Positions 11,387 through 23,299 of a stretch of DNA of 64,000 nucleotides are shown here, one piece after another. The DNA is from Sternotherus odoratus. Taxonomy: Eukaryota > Chordata > Testudines > Kinosternidae. The stretch lies in contig JAVMKO010000001.1 of assembly GCA_032164245.1 (NCBI GenBank), positions 13,119,603 to 13,183,602 of the forward strand, written 5' to 3'. The notes under the pieces were generated by a model. It did no database searches. It had not been told where the DNA came from and saw only the letters and a program-made list of their open reading frames with translations. Each line of letters starts with the position of its first letter. Position 1 is the stretch's first letter. The position numbers and the translations under genes were made by a program.

Positions 11387-14290
11387 AACCTGTGATAGTG
11401 ACATTCCAGAGCACCGATATGCATACTCAGTTTTTAATAGAGAAATTGCTCTTCAAAGGGGTTATTTGGCTCCTTTCTCAAAGCAAAAGCAAAAATCCAC
11501 AGCCATTAATTTCTAAGAAACACATTAATATGCCCGATACTGGTCTCATTGAAGTCAGCAGTAAAATTCCCATTGGCTTCCGTGGTGCAGACTCCTGCCC
11601 CACATTTCGTAGACAGAAACAGCCGTCAATGCCGTGGGACCTTGTTGAGTTGTGCCCTTCTTATCCAAAATCCTACATTATCTAAAACTGGATTGTACCC
11701 CCCCCTAGACTTAGTGTTTTTTATTTAGGGCCTTATTCATATTCCTACAGTCTCTTTACATCTCTCTGGCAGTGTAAATGGGGATTAAAGTGGCAATGTA
11801 TGCCCACTATAAGAGCCATACATGCTACCAGACTGGTGTAAAGAGACCTTAATTTAAGTAATAGTAAGGCCCTAAAAGCCTTCAGTTATCTCAAAACTTC
11901 ATCTTCCAAATAAATTCATTTGGCCAAATAAATTCTGATCTCAGTTGCACCTGTGTAAATATGAAGGAACTCGATTTTGGGTCAGCGGAATTACACCACA
12001 TTTACGCTGCTTTAACCCAGAATTTGGCCAATGGCGCTTTCCTGTATATGCTGCTGCATATAAAATGAAGCTCAAGTGGCCCCTATTTGCAATCTTTTCT
12101 AACATCATCCTGAACGTTCTGATTTGAATTGCTTAGAACAAGAATCAGAATAGGGCCTGGTCCAAACTTGTCTTGCAAAAATAAAATGTTTTCCTTCTGC
12201 AAAATAAAGAGGAATTACATACGTAAAGGCGAGTCCATTGCAAGAGTGCACTCCCTCAATTGATTTTGGTCAATTTTCTGCCACTGCCCAGTATGTCTAC
12301 AATACCACTGTGCAGGATGCTAATAGTTTCACATTTACCTGTGGCTTTACAATAGTTTCCATTTCATTCTAGACTGGAAATTAGATTTGTCTTAATGTTG
12401 CTGGTATTCCACCAGAATTGGATCCTTTTCTTATCGCTCTATTCGGCGTAGTACCTTAAGAAAAGGAACAGAAGACGTAAAAGTAAAAGTTCTTTCTGCC
12501 AGAAGACGAGGAGATGGAAAGCTTTTGTTTCTCAAGAACTGTGGCTGGGGATCTGACAGGGATTTGTGGGGAGGAGAGAGTGGAGGTTTTTACTGTCATT
12601 GATTCACTAAGGATCTATCCCTCTTCAGAGCCAAATCTTTTCAACTTACACCCACGCATGTCTAGTGACAGATGCAACTCGGCAGATTACACCCCAGCCT
12701 AGCCTGCCAGTTGAGTTCGAAACCAGTGTTATAAATGAGTGCAAAAACTAACAGTATGTAACCAGTGCAAGTGGATGTGAGGTATGACGGCTGGTTATTT
12801 TCAAAGGGGGCATCTTATCAAACCAGTAGTTGTTCACTCATTGCATGTGGTCTCCGTCTCAGAGACTTGCCCATGAGTTATGCTTCTCTGAGTTAGGCTC
12901 CTCTTTGCTTTATTTGTTTAAATGGCACCATTGTGATTTGTTAACTTTTTTTTTCCCTGGACTCCCTCCTCCTGGTCTTTGCTTGCAGCCTCGATTATTG
13001 AATTGTTATCTCCAGAGTCACAGTTCTCATCTGTGACACCAACACCGATGTTCTTGGTGGGAAAACATAAAACTAACCCAGCTAACACCAGCAGCCTGCA
13101 GGGGACAGGCAACTGTAGGCTGCCTGGGAACTTTCTGAGACTGAATGTTAGTTCTGCAGTGTCAATACCACACACTGCCGATTTTGCGTTTGACTTTTTA
13201 TTCCTAAAGCAGCTTAGATTCCCCACTGGATCACCTCCTGAAAGACAAACTGGATACTGACCCTGCAGCACAGCTAGTGAGGAGGCAGGTGAATAGGATA
13301 ATACTGACTGTGGCGAAATGAAACTCACCCTCCCCGATTATGCTTTAATTATTTCTGGGCAGGTAACGTCTCTTCTGCATTGGTCACTGTCACGCAGGTG
13401 CCATCACACCAGTCGGTTCAGAAAAGCTTTTTTATTTCGCCTTCTTCTAGTTTGTTAGTATAGTGGACTGAAATTAAAAAAAAAAAACAGCGGACACTGG
13501 TTTGCTGCTGCTAAGGATTCAATGATCGTGTAATGTGTATTTTGTAGGGGAAATGATTTTTAGGTGGTTCTGAAAACAAATTAAATGGGGACTCTACCAT
13601 TGAAGCCAGCTTGAAAAAGAGAGGTGGTTTATCCTCTGATCCATGTATTTCCTGGTTTTGCTTTGCTATTATTGACAACAGTTATATCTATAGCAAGTTT
13701 CTCTCCTTCACAGCCCTGGTTTATTTCCCCCTTTTTCTTCCTGACCCTTCAGTTACCGCAGAATCCCATGTTTATGACATCACAGTTGGTTGCTCAGGTG
13801 GTCATTGTAATGTCACAAATGAAGCATTTGGAGACAAATCTGGCCACCACCATGAGAAGGGCCATACAAGTACCTTGACAGAAAAGATCACGGCACTCGA
13901 GAGGCTGGGACTCATCCTGGGAATCTCAGCGCTGGGGTAAAACGCCTGGAGAAAGGAGTTTTACCCTTGCAAATGGACAACGTGGCATTGGATCAGTTTC
14001 AGCATTGCCATGCCAACCACAGACCATGTGACTGGCGTATTCCTCCTCCATAGAAAACAGTTGTAGATACGTTCTCATGGTTACAGACCAGTGGCTTAGC
14101 CTGTCTTCTCCTCCAACCCATCCCTGCCTACCAAAGCCTTTGCAAACTATGGTGCAGGGTTGTGTGATGCACAAGGGGTATAGTACACTCCAGAATCACA
14201 CCCTTCCCACTGAATCAGGGCCCTCGGTGCCTGCAGGGGGGGGCATTGGGGATGTGCGGATGGGAGGATCAAGCAGGAAGAGCAGATGAG
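11387..14290. other. unique-looking non-coding stretch downstream of CAMK1D
   Basis: Few mobile elements are seen across about 2.9 kb. There are two AATAAA hexamers near 11910-11935 and another near 12205. Short frames on both strands at 12830-13330 and 13611-13940 resemble no family known to me. The region may include CAMK1D 3' UTR and conserved non-coding elements, but I cannot test that. Confidence 0.4.
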
Positions 14291-14614
14291 CCATGAGGAA
14301 ATAAGCCCCTGTTCAAGCCCAAACAGCTTTAGTCACGAGCAGGCAGTGAGAACATTCTGAACAGAAGTGAATGGGGAAGTGGATCTATATTCGTCCGGTT
14401 CTGCGAAACCCGTGCTAAGGTTTCCACCCCTGCTAACCAACAGCTTCTGCCTTGAGCAGAGTTGGGCAAATACTGCAAAACATTGAGTTGAATCTACAGA
14501 TAGAATTTAGACGTCTGTGTTTGTTCTCTGCAGATATTCCAGGGAACCGATTTCCTGCGAGACTGTTTGCAGAGAGAGACCCTGGAACCCCCAGTTCAGC
14601 AAGGTACAGAAACA

Positions 14615-14812
14615 CATGCCTAACTTGAAACACTTTGGACTCTTTAATGGGATTCATCACATGCTTAAAGTTAGGCAGGTGCATATGTACCTTCTGAATC
14701 AGGGCTTCGAAGTGTTGTTACTGCAGCTATATCAGTTCAATGGTACTATTCATGTTCTTCAAGTTGCACAACATGTTTAAGTACCTGGCTGAATCGGGCC
14801 TAAATAAATACC
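14615..14812. repeat. old repeat with two related halves
   Basis: acatgcttaaagttaggcag with cttctgaatcagggctt (14660-14708) is echoed by acatgtttaagtacctggct with gaatcgggcct (14770-14802). This looks like a diverged dispersed repeat. Similar words occur at about 16930-17005 (aagcatgtgcttacgtg, gggatcggggcc). Confidence 0.4.
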
Positions 14813-17800
14813 AGAGAATATTCATGGGAAGGGAATTTTGCATTCATTATCATGATCATTTGAACCAGGCACCTGATTCTAAGAATTGTGCTCATCCACT
14901 CAAAGAACAGAAACCTATGGTGTGACTTGTGCGTCTAATCAAAACAGTATCCAAATCCAATTCTACAGAACGCTCACTGATGCAAAGTATTATCCAGCCA
15001 GGAATTTCAAGTAACAGATAGATGAGGAAATTGCAATCTGCTCATAGACATTTGAGGAACAAAAATTCATTTGGCCAATTATTCAATAGAAGATTATTCA
15101 TCCAGCAGTAGTTTTATGTGATCCCTGTAAATTATCCCAAATTTCCAGTAACAGTTGTATCTTACCCTTAGATTCATGTCTACTAGACCATTTCTTTAGT
15201 GTGTGTGCAATATTCCCTTGGTGTGATTACTTATTGTATACAGATTTCACAGATTTTAAAAGTTTGCCCCAAGACATAAATTCCTATTCCGGCTTCACTT
15301 AGGAATGTATCCATATAAAATACATTTGTAATTAAGCATATGAGCTTCTTAATCTCAGATATTTTTTTCAGGACCCCACCTAACAAAACAGCTGATCAGT
15401 GCATTGATCTTTGGTTTCTATTAGCATGGTCAGATTCACAGTACCTACATTTTTCCATGATAGAGAGGGAAAACAGGGCATGTGTGCTCTGAGTGTCGTG
15501 AAAATCACTGCTAAACTCACAATGACATGAAAATGTCCAATTAATGCATGATACTGCAGTGCATGAATTAAATTGTACTATTTCTACAGTTCCCAACCCT
15601 TTGCTTTAAACACATTCTGGACCCAGTCCCCTGGGGTTTCTTTTAAGTTTGGCTTTGAAGTGACTATATGTATCTGTAACTCGAAATCCATCGTTACCTA
15701 GTGCTACCTGCAAAAGCTGATGTTTTGTGAACAAAACACTGCAAAGCCTGAGAATGTATTTTGTCTTTTTACTAAATGCTGTGCAGTTTTTAAGGGACGA
15801 TGAATATCTAGAGAGGTTTCATTCTATGCACCCGTCAGTGACACCTGTCTTGGGGCAGGGAAATCAAACTGATTTTTGTTGTTGTTTTCACAGTATGCTT
15901 AATTTTTTTTATCTACAACTAAAATCCCTTGTACTGGATCTACTGCACAGCGAGGGCTGCCAAGCAAACATGTTAGTATATCTATGTGTCTGTGCTTTAA
16001 GATAACAGCAAAACTTAGACTGGAATGTAGGCTCAGTCGATTCATATTTTCCCCCTTTTCCTGAGAATGCTCTTGGAATTTGGCTTTTGCAGATCCATTG
16101 CAGAATGCTCTGTTGCCCTGGACCAAGCCAGTTGCTGGCTGTCTTAAAGTCATGTTGTTCCCAAAGCATCAAGTGTCAGAACTTTCTTTTCTGTAGCTGC
16201 GTTTAGCCCATTGCGCTCCATGCATTTAAGCCTGTATTTATCAACAAAAGACTTCGTCCTAATTTTCCATACTACCTGGAAATGATTCTCGACTTCTCGT
16301 CTGCTGATCGGTCTCTGCGAATCATTTGACTCGTGATTTCCTTTTCTGAGGCTGGACGAGAGAGAGGACGTCACGCAGAGCTCTCAGGCGCAATGCTGGA
16401 ACCCCACTCAACTAATCAGCTGCGAGCGCAATTTGCCTGATTGCTCAGTGTTTACTGTTTATATTACAGAAGAGTCGGCCAGAAAGCTCAAAATCCATAA
16501 AAGGAGCTGGCTGAGAGCTATCAAATTGCCCATCGGGAGATGGGTCCAGCCATTCCTTCACAATCAGTTTCCCTGGAAGCAGCATGCTTGGCAGGGGGAT
16601 TTCAGCAAAAGGAAGGCCAGGGTGATGTAGGGAGTGAGCTTAAACCTCACTATTTTGAGAGTCCCAGGGGGGGACTTTCTCTTATCCTTGCAGCCCTGCA
16701 CAAGGACTGACTAGAATCCCTCTGGAAAGCATAATCCCTCCCTCCTGCATGCTTTTGGTGTTAGCATCACAAGGATGAAGCAGGAGTTGCTTTTCCTGCT
16801 GGCTGTAAGGGTACAGGGAGGGGTGAAGGAACGGTTCTGCTACGGCCCCGCCCTCCGCGTCAGCCCACAAAGCAGTGGTGCTGGGCCTTCTGCAACATCT
16901 CAGTTCAGCAAAGAACTTCACGCCCATCAGTGTCACTGAAATCAACAGAAGGTCTGTGCCCTAAAGGTAAGCATGTGCTTACGTGTTTTGTGGGATCGGG
17001 GCCCAAGGAAGACAGAGGTTCTGTGCACACAGAGGAAGTCCTCAGTCAGAATCCCTCCCCCATCACCCACTACACCCACCAAGGCCAGCCTGGGGTCGCA
17101 AGGGCTGAATCTTGCCCTAGACGAGAAAGCCAGGTCAGTATTTACCACCTCTTTATTCATGCCCACCTTCTGCAGCCCTGACATCCCCCGTACGTGAGTG
17201 GAACATGGAACCAGTCAATTAGCTCAGAGCGAGTTACTAGGTGACTCGTGTTTCCGCTCGGCCAGGCCACTGACGTTTCCCTCCAAGTCTTTACTGCTGG
17301 GGGGAAGCGGCATTTCTGCATTTTATTTATTTTGAGCATTTGGCATGGGACAAAAAAAGCCCGGCCTGCCCAGAGGGAAATTTGGGAAGGATTCTCAAAA
17401 TAGCACTCGACTGCAAAACATCTCTTGGTTTATTTTTACAAAGATGTGAGCATGTTTTATTAACAAAAGGGGAAAAAAAGCTTACAGTTTTAATCCAGGA
17501 ATGTCAGTGTGCCTAATATTACAGGTCTTGTGATTGATACAATTTCATAACAACCTCCTTGTTCAAATGAAGGGAAATAGTGTATTTACGCCATGCATGT
17601 ACTACTAAGGCATTGCAACAAGTTTGACCTGCGTAATGGGTTTGCGAACCTGCAAATTGTTAATGGGGCTACGTCGCAAATGATTCTCTGCCTTGACAAT
17701 CATGTATACATATCGAGATTTCTATCATAATGATAAGTGAAAGGGATGATTAATTGTTTTCCTCCAATAAATCCAATTAAATCACCATCATCTGAAGTGT

Positions 17801-17880
17801 CTTACTACTTTCAGGTACACTAATCCTTCTGCATGTGCGGGAGAGGAAGAGAATTGTATGGCTGAGACGGTTATAACACC
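14813..17880. other. intergenic stretch with little recognisable repeat
   Basis: About 3 kb in which I see no exon, RNA gene or clear transposon. 15400-15600 and 17400-17800 are AT-rich and look unique, so they are reasonable places to test for conserved non-coding elements. Confidence 0.35.
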
Positions 17881-17889
17881 CAGCTCTTA

Positions 17890-18035
17890 TCCTCAGTACA
17901 TCAGCATCATTATTCCCATTTTACAGATAGGAAATCTGAGAGGTGAAGTGACTTGAGCAAGCATACCCAGCAGACAAGTAGAAGAGCTGGGACTAGAACA
18001 TGGGTTTCTTGAGTAGTATGCCAGTACACGAGGCA
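17890..18035 (-). repeat. MIR-like SINE
   Basis: cattattcccattttacaga, gaggtgaagtgacttgagca and agagctgggactagaacatg give the reverse-complement MIR order. It is diverged. Confidence 0.7.
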
Positions 18036-18189
18036 ACATTGCCTCCTGCTATTGCTGTAGTTAAAAATGTTAATGTGATATATTATGAGATGTAATTTGG
18101 GAAACAAATATTTCAAAAAAACATCATGCTCTTTCCTCAGTCTCCTCTCAGTGTTGACTGTGATGATTATAGGGAGCTAGAGCCTTAGT

Positions 18190-18447
18190 GTAATATGGCT
18201 AAAACACCCTGAACACCCCCGATCCTGTCTGATCTTGGAAGCTAAGCAGGGTCAGGCCTGGCTAGTACTTAGATGGGAGACCTGGGAATACCAGGTGCTG
18301 TAGGCTTAACACCTGGCAGTAGGTATAAAATGCCTCCAATGACAGATGGAACAACACATCGGTTGGAGTATACCCAGGTCATATCACTGGTTGTGTCCAG
18401 TCTAAGCAGACCCTGCCATAGGGTGGGAATAATGCTAGGAAAAACAC
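18190..18447 (+). mobile_element. 5S-rRNA-headed retroposon (SINE3-like or retroposed 5S read-through)
   Basis: An 11-bp perfect direct repeat, agagccttagt, flanks the segment (18179-18189 and 18448-18458). Inside, the 5' half is a 5S rRNA copy (18191-18307). It is followed by about 140 bp of unrelated body ending in an A-rich tail, aggaaaaacac. A target duplication of this length with an A-rich 3' end is what LINE-driven retroposition leaves. 5S-headed SINEs (SINE3 class) and the 5S/tRNA chimeric AmnSINE1 are known families. Whether the body belongs to one of them cannot be settled without a search. An alternative is a one-off retroposed 5S transcript that ran past its terminator. Confidence 0.7.
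18191..18307 (+). pseudogene. 5S rRNA-derived sequence (head of the retroposon)
   Basis: About 117 nt align end to end with vertebrate 5S rRNA. Recognisable blocks are caccctgaaca, cccgatcctgtctgatct, ggaagctaagcagggtca, ctagtacttagatgggagac and tgggaataccaggtgctgta. Three bases are missing between gggagacc and tggg, in the internal promoter between the intermediate element and box C, and several CpG sites have decayed. Box A (aagctaagcaggg) and the intermediate element are intact. No T-run terminator follows. It is therefore unlikely to be a functional 5S gene. Confidence 0.88.
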
Positions 18448-18458
18448 AGAGCCTTAGT

Positions 18459-19735
18459 CAGTGTAGATCTCCAATGACTTCAGGAGACTCGTCCTGATTC
18501 ACACCAGTGAAGGATCTAGTCCAGGGTTTAATGTCACCTTTCTCTGTTTATTGAACAAGTATTAATTATTAGGATCACTCAGCCATGCAAACTAATGAGT
18601 CCATCATTTTAAGTACTTAGCTCCCTCAAGTCCCACTGAATTCAAACAGACCTACAAGCAATGAAAAAACCAATTATTATCTATTCCACCTCCTTGTCAA
18701 TACGGGATATGATGCCCACAGAGAGGATATATTATTTATTAATTACATGTCTTGAAGCATTGTTTTATTTGCTATTGAAACAGCACCGACAGTGTGCTAG
18801 GTACCAAAAGAGAGAATAAATAAAAATTCAAGATTACTGCCCCAAAAAGCTGTCATTCTAAATAAACCAGGTACAGATAAAGGATGGGGAGATGAACGAC
18901 AGCAGAGTTTCTATCAGAGCACTGCAGAATCTAAGGACTTTGCTGAAGAGTGTTGTCCCGGCTCTCCTATGCCTGGTGTGTAATGCACAAACTACAGTGA
19001 TTTACAAAGTGATTTGCCCCCTCGGGATTTCCAGTCAGTTCTGTGAGCCTATGCTTTCAGCTGTGCTCCTTGTCAATGAGGCATGCTGTATTCGGTCACT
19101 TCTAAAGCTGTCCCAAACCGCTCGCCGTGGGGACCGGCGCAGCATTGTTTAAAAAGATCTGTGTTGTCATTTGAAATGATTATATAATGCAAAGGACTGT
19201 GGCACTGCAAAAATGCACTTGTTTAAAGGACTTGTACATTTATGTCCCTTGTATCACTGTGAAAGTTTGCCCCTCAAATGTCTCCTGAAGCCGCTATGTG
19301 AAACAATGACCGAATGTCATATTAGAAGATGTTAGACAGAAGCCCCCAGGTGCCTCTCGTGAGATTGGTGGATATGAACTTTTGACCCATTATAGCAATA
19401 TAAGAAAGTGGTTCTGTGGTGCATCTCGTCCCTTTGAAAATGTGATTATTTCAGCATTGTACCAATGAACAGCCATCCTCAGCAGGGGGCTGGGAAGGCT
19501 GTGCAGACACTGGCCTCAGCCCACAGGGACTGCTTGAGTCACTCAACAGAGACCCCCTCCAGGCAAGCAAAGAACATCAGAAACTATCCCACCCAGTGCT
19601 TCCTAAAGAGAACAGTGACTGCATGTGAAGAGCTTTGAACGTGCTGGTGGGTTGGAGAAAGGGAGGGGTGAACAAGGGAAACATGGCTTCTAAGGACATC
19701 CCAGAAGCAGAGGATGTTGCTAGTTGGATTATACT
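18459..19735. other. intergenic, mostly unrecognised
   Basis: 18470-18530 carries hairpin-repeat words (cctgattcacaccagtgaag). 18790-18870 resembles the tail of an old LINE/SINE (gtgctaggtaccaaaag, actgccccaaaaagctgtca). The open frame at 18892-19152 has no recognisable homology. Confidence 0.4.
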
Positions 19736-19830
19736 GGTAGAGCACAAGATTAGGGACCAGAAATTCTGAGTTCTGTTCCTGACTCTGCCACATACTCTCT
19801 CTGTGTCCTTGGTTTAGCCAAGACACAATT
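19735..19830 (+). repeat. MIR-like SINE fragment
   Basis: tggtagagcacaagattagg, ttctgttcctgactctgcca and actctctctgtgtccttgg follow the MIR order from a tRNA-like head into the core. Confidence 0.6.
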
Positions 19831-19940
19831 TTGCGTGTGAGGAGCTCACAGAGATTGACCACAGGTAAGTGCTCTGTTACTGGCAACTGAGGCAAAATCT
19901 CTCGCTACAGCACTTTAATCACCTTCCATCACCGTAGAAC

Positions 19941-20017
19941 GGATCCTCGGCTGGCATCTATCAGCCCCATGACTTCAATGGAGTGGGGCTGATTTACCCC
20001 AGCTGAGGATCTGGCCC
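19941..20017. repeat. near-palindromic hairpin repeat, copy 2
   Basis: ggatcctcggctgg pairs with ccagctgaggatctgg, and atcagcccca pairs with tggggctgat, around a gacttcaatgg loop. Same family as 11301-11386. Confidence 0.65.
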
Positions 20018-20791
20018 TTGAGTGCTGGGTAAAATTCCAGGAAACTCTATCAGCCTTACACCAGCTTCTTGGCTGTAAGATTGTTGGCTGCTCTGACAAT
20101 CGCCTCGTGTGCATTGAGCTGCGCGTCGTCCCCTGTGAAACAGGAAGAGAAGATCAGCGCAGAACAATTGAAGGCCTTTCACTGTGAGGCAGGATTACGT
20201 ACATCGTGTCGGTGTTTACTTGACCTCGCTGCCTTCACCTCGCGGTCGCGGGCCCAGCACCGCATTCTTTGCCTCTCTTTTCTTTTGTCAAATAAAACAG
20301 TGCGATGAAAGCAAAGGGACAGGACCGAGACAAGGTTATATATGAAAATATTGCTACTGTATCCCCGCCAAGGAACACAGCCAATTCCACTCCCACGGGG
20401 AAGGCCGTTGGTCTTATCTGAAAAGGCCTAGGGAGCTTTGTGTGCAGAGAAATTACGGCATAGGGAGTACCTTGAACCCTTCACTTTTATTCCATTCAGG
20501 GAGTTGCTTTCCAATTAACTTCATCCTGAACTATGCGGAGCCTGTTCTTGGGTGTCCTGCTCAGGCATTGTGGTTGTAGTTTGAGATTATTGGGAGTTTT
20601 GCATGAGCGAGGGCGTCAGGGTTGCAGACACAGCGAGGGGAATGAGAGCAATGGAAGGGCCGAGGTAAAGGCTGATTGCCCCACGGCTGGCCTCTGCCGC
20701 TGCTGTGCAGCTTCCTGTATTGGAATAGCATCTTTTACCACCGACCCAAACTCTACTAGAAGTCCAGGCTCAGTTCTGGCTTCAAGACCAT
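20018..20791. other. no feature recognised
   Basis: Non-coding. The short open frames on both strands look like chance. Confidence 0.4.
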
Positions 20792-20914
20792 CTAGGTCGA
20801 CCAGATGTCCCGATTTTATAGGGACAGTCCCAATTTTTTGGGTCTTTTTCTCATATAGGCTCCTATTACCCCATCCCCTGTCCTGATTTTTCACACTTGC
20901 TGTCTGGTCACCAT
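20792..20914 (+). mobile_element. 'ctagggtgaccagat' MITE, copy 1
   Basis: The left end is ctaggtcgaccagatgtccc and the right end cttgctgtctggtcacca, which are inverted repeats of about 13 bases. The interior reads gattttatagggacagtccc, then tctttttctcatataggctc. Three more copies (36459, 37697, 63880) share the same order. Confidence 0.8.
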
Positions 20915-21479
20915 CTCTTTGGGGCCCCGTCATCATTTCTTCCAGCCCCTACCTGGACAGTACCACAGCCACGCCAGGGCTGGTGATATTGAGGATTTAG
21001 GGCCCAATCCCATTAATGTCAATAGCAAAACTCCCACGGCCTGCAATGGATGCAGGGCTGTGCCCTGAGCTTTCAGGAGAGAGCCTTTGGGTGACCCTCA
21101 TCTGTTAGGAAAGTGAGACTCAGGCTGAGTCTATGACCAACTTGGTCTCTTTTTGTTTTAAAAAAAAGGATGTTCCTTTGCACAGGAGCCCTGATGGGTC
21201 CCTCCCCACTTTTATCCTGAAGGCACCGTCCACTGATAGGAGGAACCATCTATGTTATCAGCATGGGGTAGATGAGACTCCCAGAAGACAGACCACCTCA
21301 GAGTCCACCCTCAGTGTGACAACGGTGCGGGCGCATGTGGGGAAGCAGTGTTTGTGCCATCGCTCTAGGAGCTCTGGTAGTTGCAGCTATTAGAAATAAA
21401 GGGGGAAAGGAAGAGGCAAGAGGAGTAGGAAGGAGGTGGTGGGAAGGGTGCCCTTCCCTCCCGGAAGAGCAAAGAAGAA
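20915..21479. other. no feature recognised
   Basis: Non-coding. The frames at 21133-21393 have no family that I recognise. Confidence 0.4.
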
Positions 21480-21770
21480 GAGTGCGTTTGGCGTTAAGGC
21501 ACTGGGCTCAACCCATCTGCATTCAAACCCAGCCTCTGCCAAAGACTCCTTGAGTGAATCACTTAGGCCCAGATCCCCACAAGTATTTAGGCACCTAACT
21601 TCTCTGAGATCCAGGGGAGTTAGGCACCTAAATACATTTGAGGACCTGGACTTTAGTGTCTCTGTGCCTCATTTCCCCATTTGTAAAATCAGGAGGATAA
21701 TTCTTCCTTTTCTCCCACTGCTGGTCTGTTTAGATTGTAAGTTTGGCTGGGGGTCGGGAGAACTGTGTCT
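21480..21770 (+). repeat. MIR-like SINE containing a 'ttaggcacctaa' hairpin
   Basis: aaggcactgggctcaaccca, attcaaacccagcctctgcc and gagtgaatcacttaggccc are the SINE head and core. tctgtgcctcatttccccat and ttgtaaaatcaggaggataa are the 3' part. Between them sits a palindromic insert, gtatttaggcacctaacttc against ggagttaggcacctaaatac. Confidence 0.7.
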
Positions 21771-22439
21771 TCCCGTGTGTATGTCCAGGGCCGGACACAA
21801 TGGAGACTCAGCCTCAGAGGGGCCTATGGGCGCTCCCACACTAGAAATCATACAGCATTGCTGAGCGCTGTGAGGGGCAGTGTAGCGGGAGCATTTTGGT
21901 CGGCACTCTGAGGCATCAGCTGAGGACTTCCAGCCCGTTTAGCATGGCGGGTCTTTGAATTACATTGCTGTGTGTTCCTGACTCTCTGGCCTGTTTACTA
22001 AACCTGAATTCCCAATTACCCAACTTCCATTATTCATCCCTTAGATCTTGTGTTTAGAACTGCCGCATCTAGCCCTGTGGTGATTGGCTGATGGTCTGTT
22101 TACAACCTTCACAAAGGGCTTCATTTAGAAAGCAGTAATGGGATTAAGGGATCCAGTTGTTAGGCCAACCCCTGGGCTGTGGGGGTCCCTTGGCAATGGA
22201 TGTGCTCTGCGATGCTATTGGCTGTATTTTGCTAGGGTCTCAGAACTACAGGGCTTTGTTTCACATCACAGTCTAGTTATGGCTAAAAATAAATATAAAA
22301 TTACACACAAATGTTTACTTTTGTAGGAGGCCATCTGGACTGGGACCCTCCGTTCCTGAGAGCCACATATTGGTTTTATATTATAATACCCTCAGCTGGG
22401 TCATGGATGTTACTCAGCTGGGGGAGAGGTAGATACCCC
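21771..22439. other. no feature recognised
   Basis: Non-coding intergenic sequence. Confidence 0.4.
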
Positions 22440-23299
22440 GGAGGGTAGGGATAGCATCCAGAGTTACCTAGACAAATTTAAGGATTGGGCCAAAAGAAAT
22501 CTGATTAGGTTCAACAAGGACAAGTACAGAGTCCTGCACATAGGACAGAAGAATCCCATGCACTGGTACAGGCTGGGGACTGACTGGCTAAGCAGCAGTT
22601 CTGCAGAAAAGGACCTGGGTATTACAGTGGACGAGAAGTTGGATATGAATCAACAGTGAGCCCTTGTTGCCAAGAAGGCTAATGGCATATTGGGCTGCAT
22701 TAGTAGGAGTATTGCCAGCAGCTCGAGGGAACTGATTATTTCCTTCTATTCGGCAGGGGTGAGGCCACATCTGGAGTATTGGATCTGGTTTTGGCTCCCC
22801 ACCCCCATTACAGAAAGGATGTGGACAAACTGGAGAGAGTCCAGTGGAGGGCAACAAAAATGATTAGGGGGTTGGAGCTCATGACTTATGAGGAGAGGTT
22901 GAGGGAACAGAGCTTATTTAGACTGCAGAAGAGAAGAGTGAGGGGGGGATTTGATAGCAGCCTTCAACTACCTGAAGGGGGGTTTGAAAGAGGATGGAGC
23001 TAGGCTGTTCTCAGTGGTGACAGACGACAGAACAAGGATCAATGATCTCAAGTTGCAGTGGGGGATATTAGATTGGATATTTGGAAAAACTGTTTCACTA
23101 GGAGGGTGGTGAAGCACTGGAATGGATGACCCACGGAGGTGGTGGAATCTCCATCTCCATTCTTAGAGGTTTTTATGGCCTGGCTTGACAAAGCCCTGGC
23201 TAGGATGATTCAGTTTATGTTGGTCCTGCTTTGAGCAGGGGGTTGGACTAGATGACCTCTGCTGAGGTCTCTTCCAAACCTAATCTTCTGTGATTCTAT
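22440..23299 (+). mobile_element. CR1 LINE, 3' portion of ORF2 and 3' end, inactivated
   Basis: Conceptual reading gives the C-terminal reverse-transcriptase region of CR1 with frameshifts and stops. Examples are FNKDKYRVLHIGQKNPMHWY in one frame, then LERVQWRATKMIRGLELMTY with [20 protein letters not shown]. It ends gagcagggggttggactaga tgacctctg and tgtgattctat, the CR1 3' terminus. It is 5'-truncated and has no TSD, as is usual for CR1. Confidence 0.93.

Noticed and set aside
12918..13328. 136-residue open frame on the minus strand as an exon
   Set aside because: No homology that I recognise, competing frames on the plus strand, and no supporting splice sites; probably chance.
18191..18307. 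Functional 5S rRNA gene
   Set aside because: Three bases are missing in the internal control region, several substitutions are present, no T-run terminator follows, and the unit is flanked by a retroposition-type duplication.
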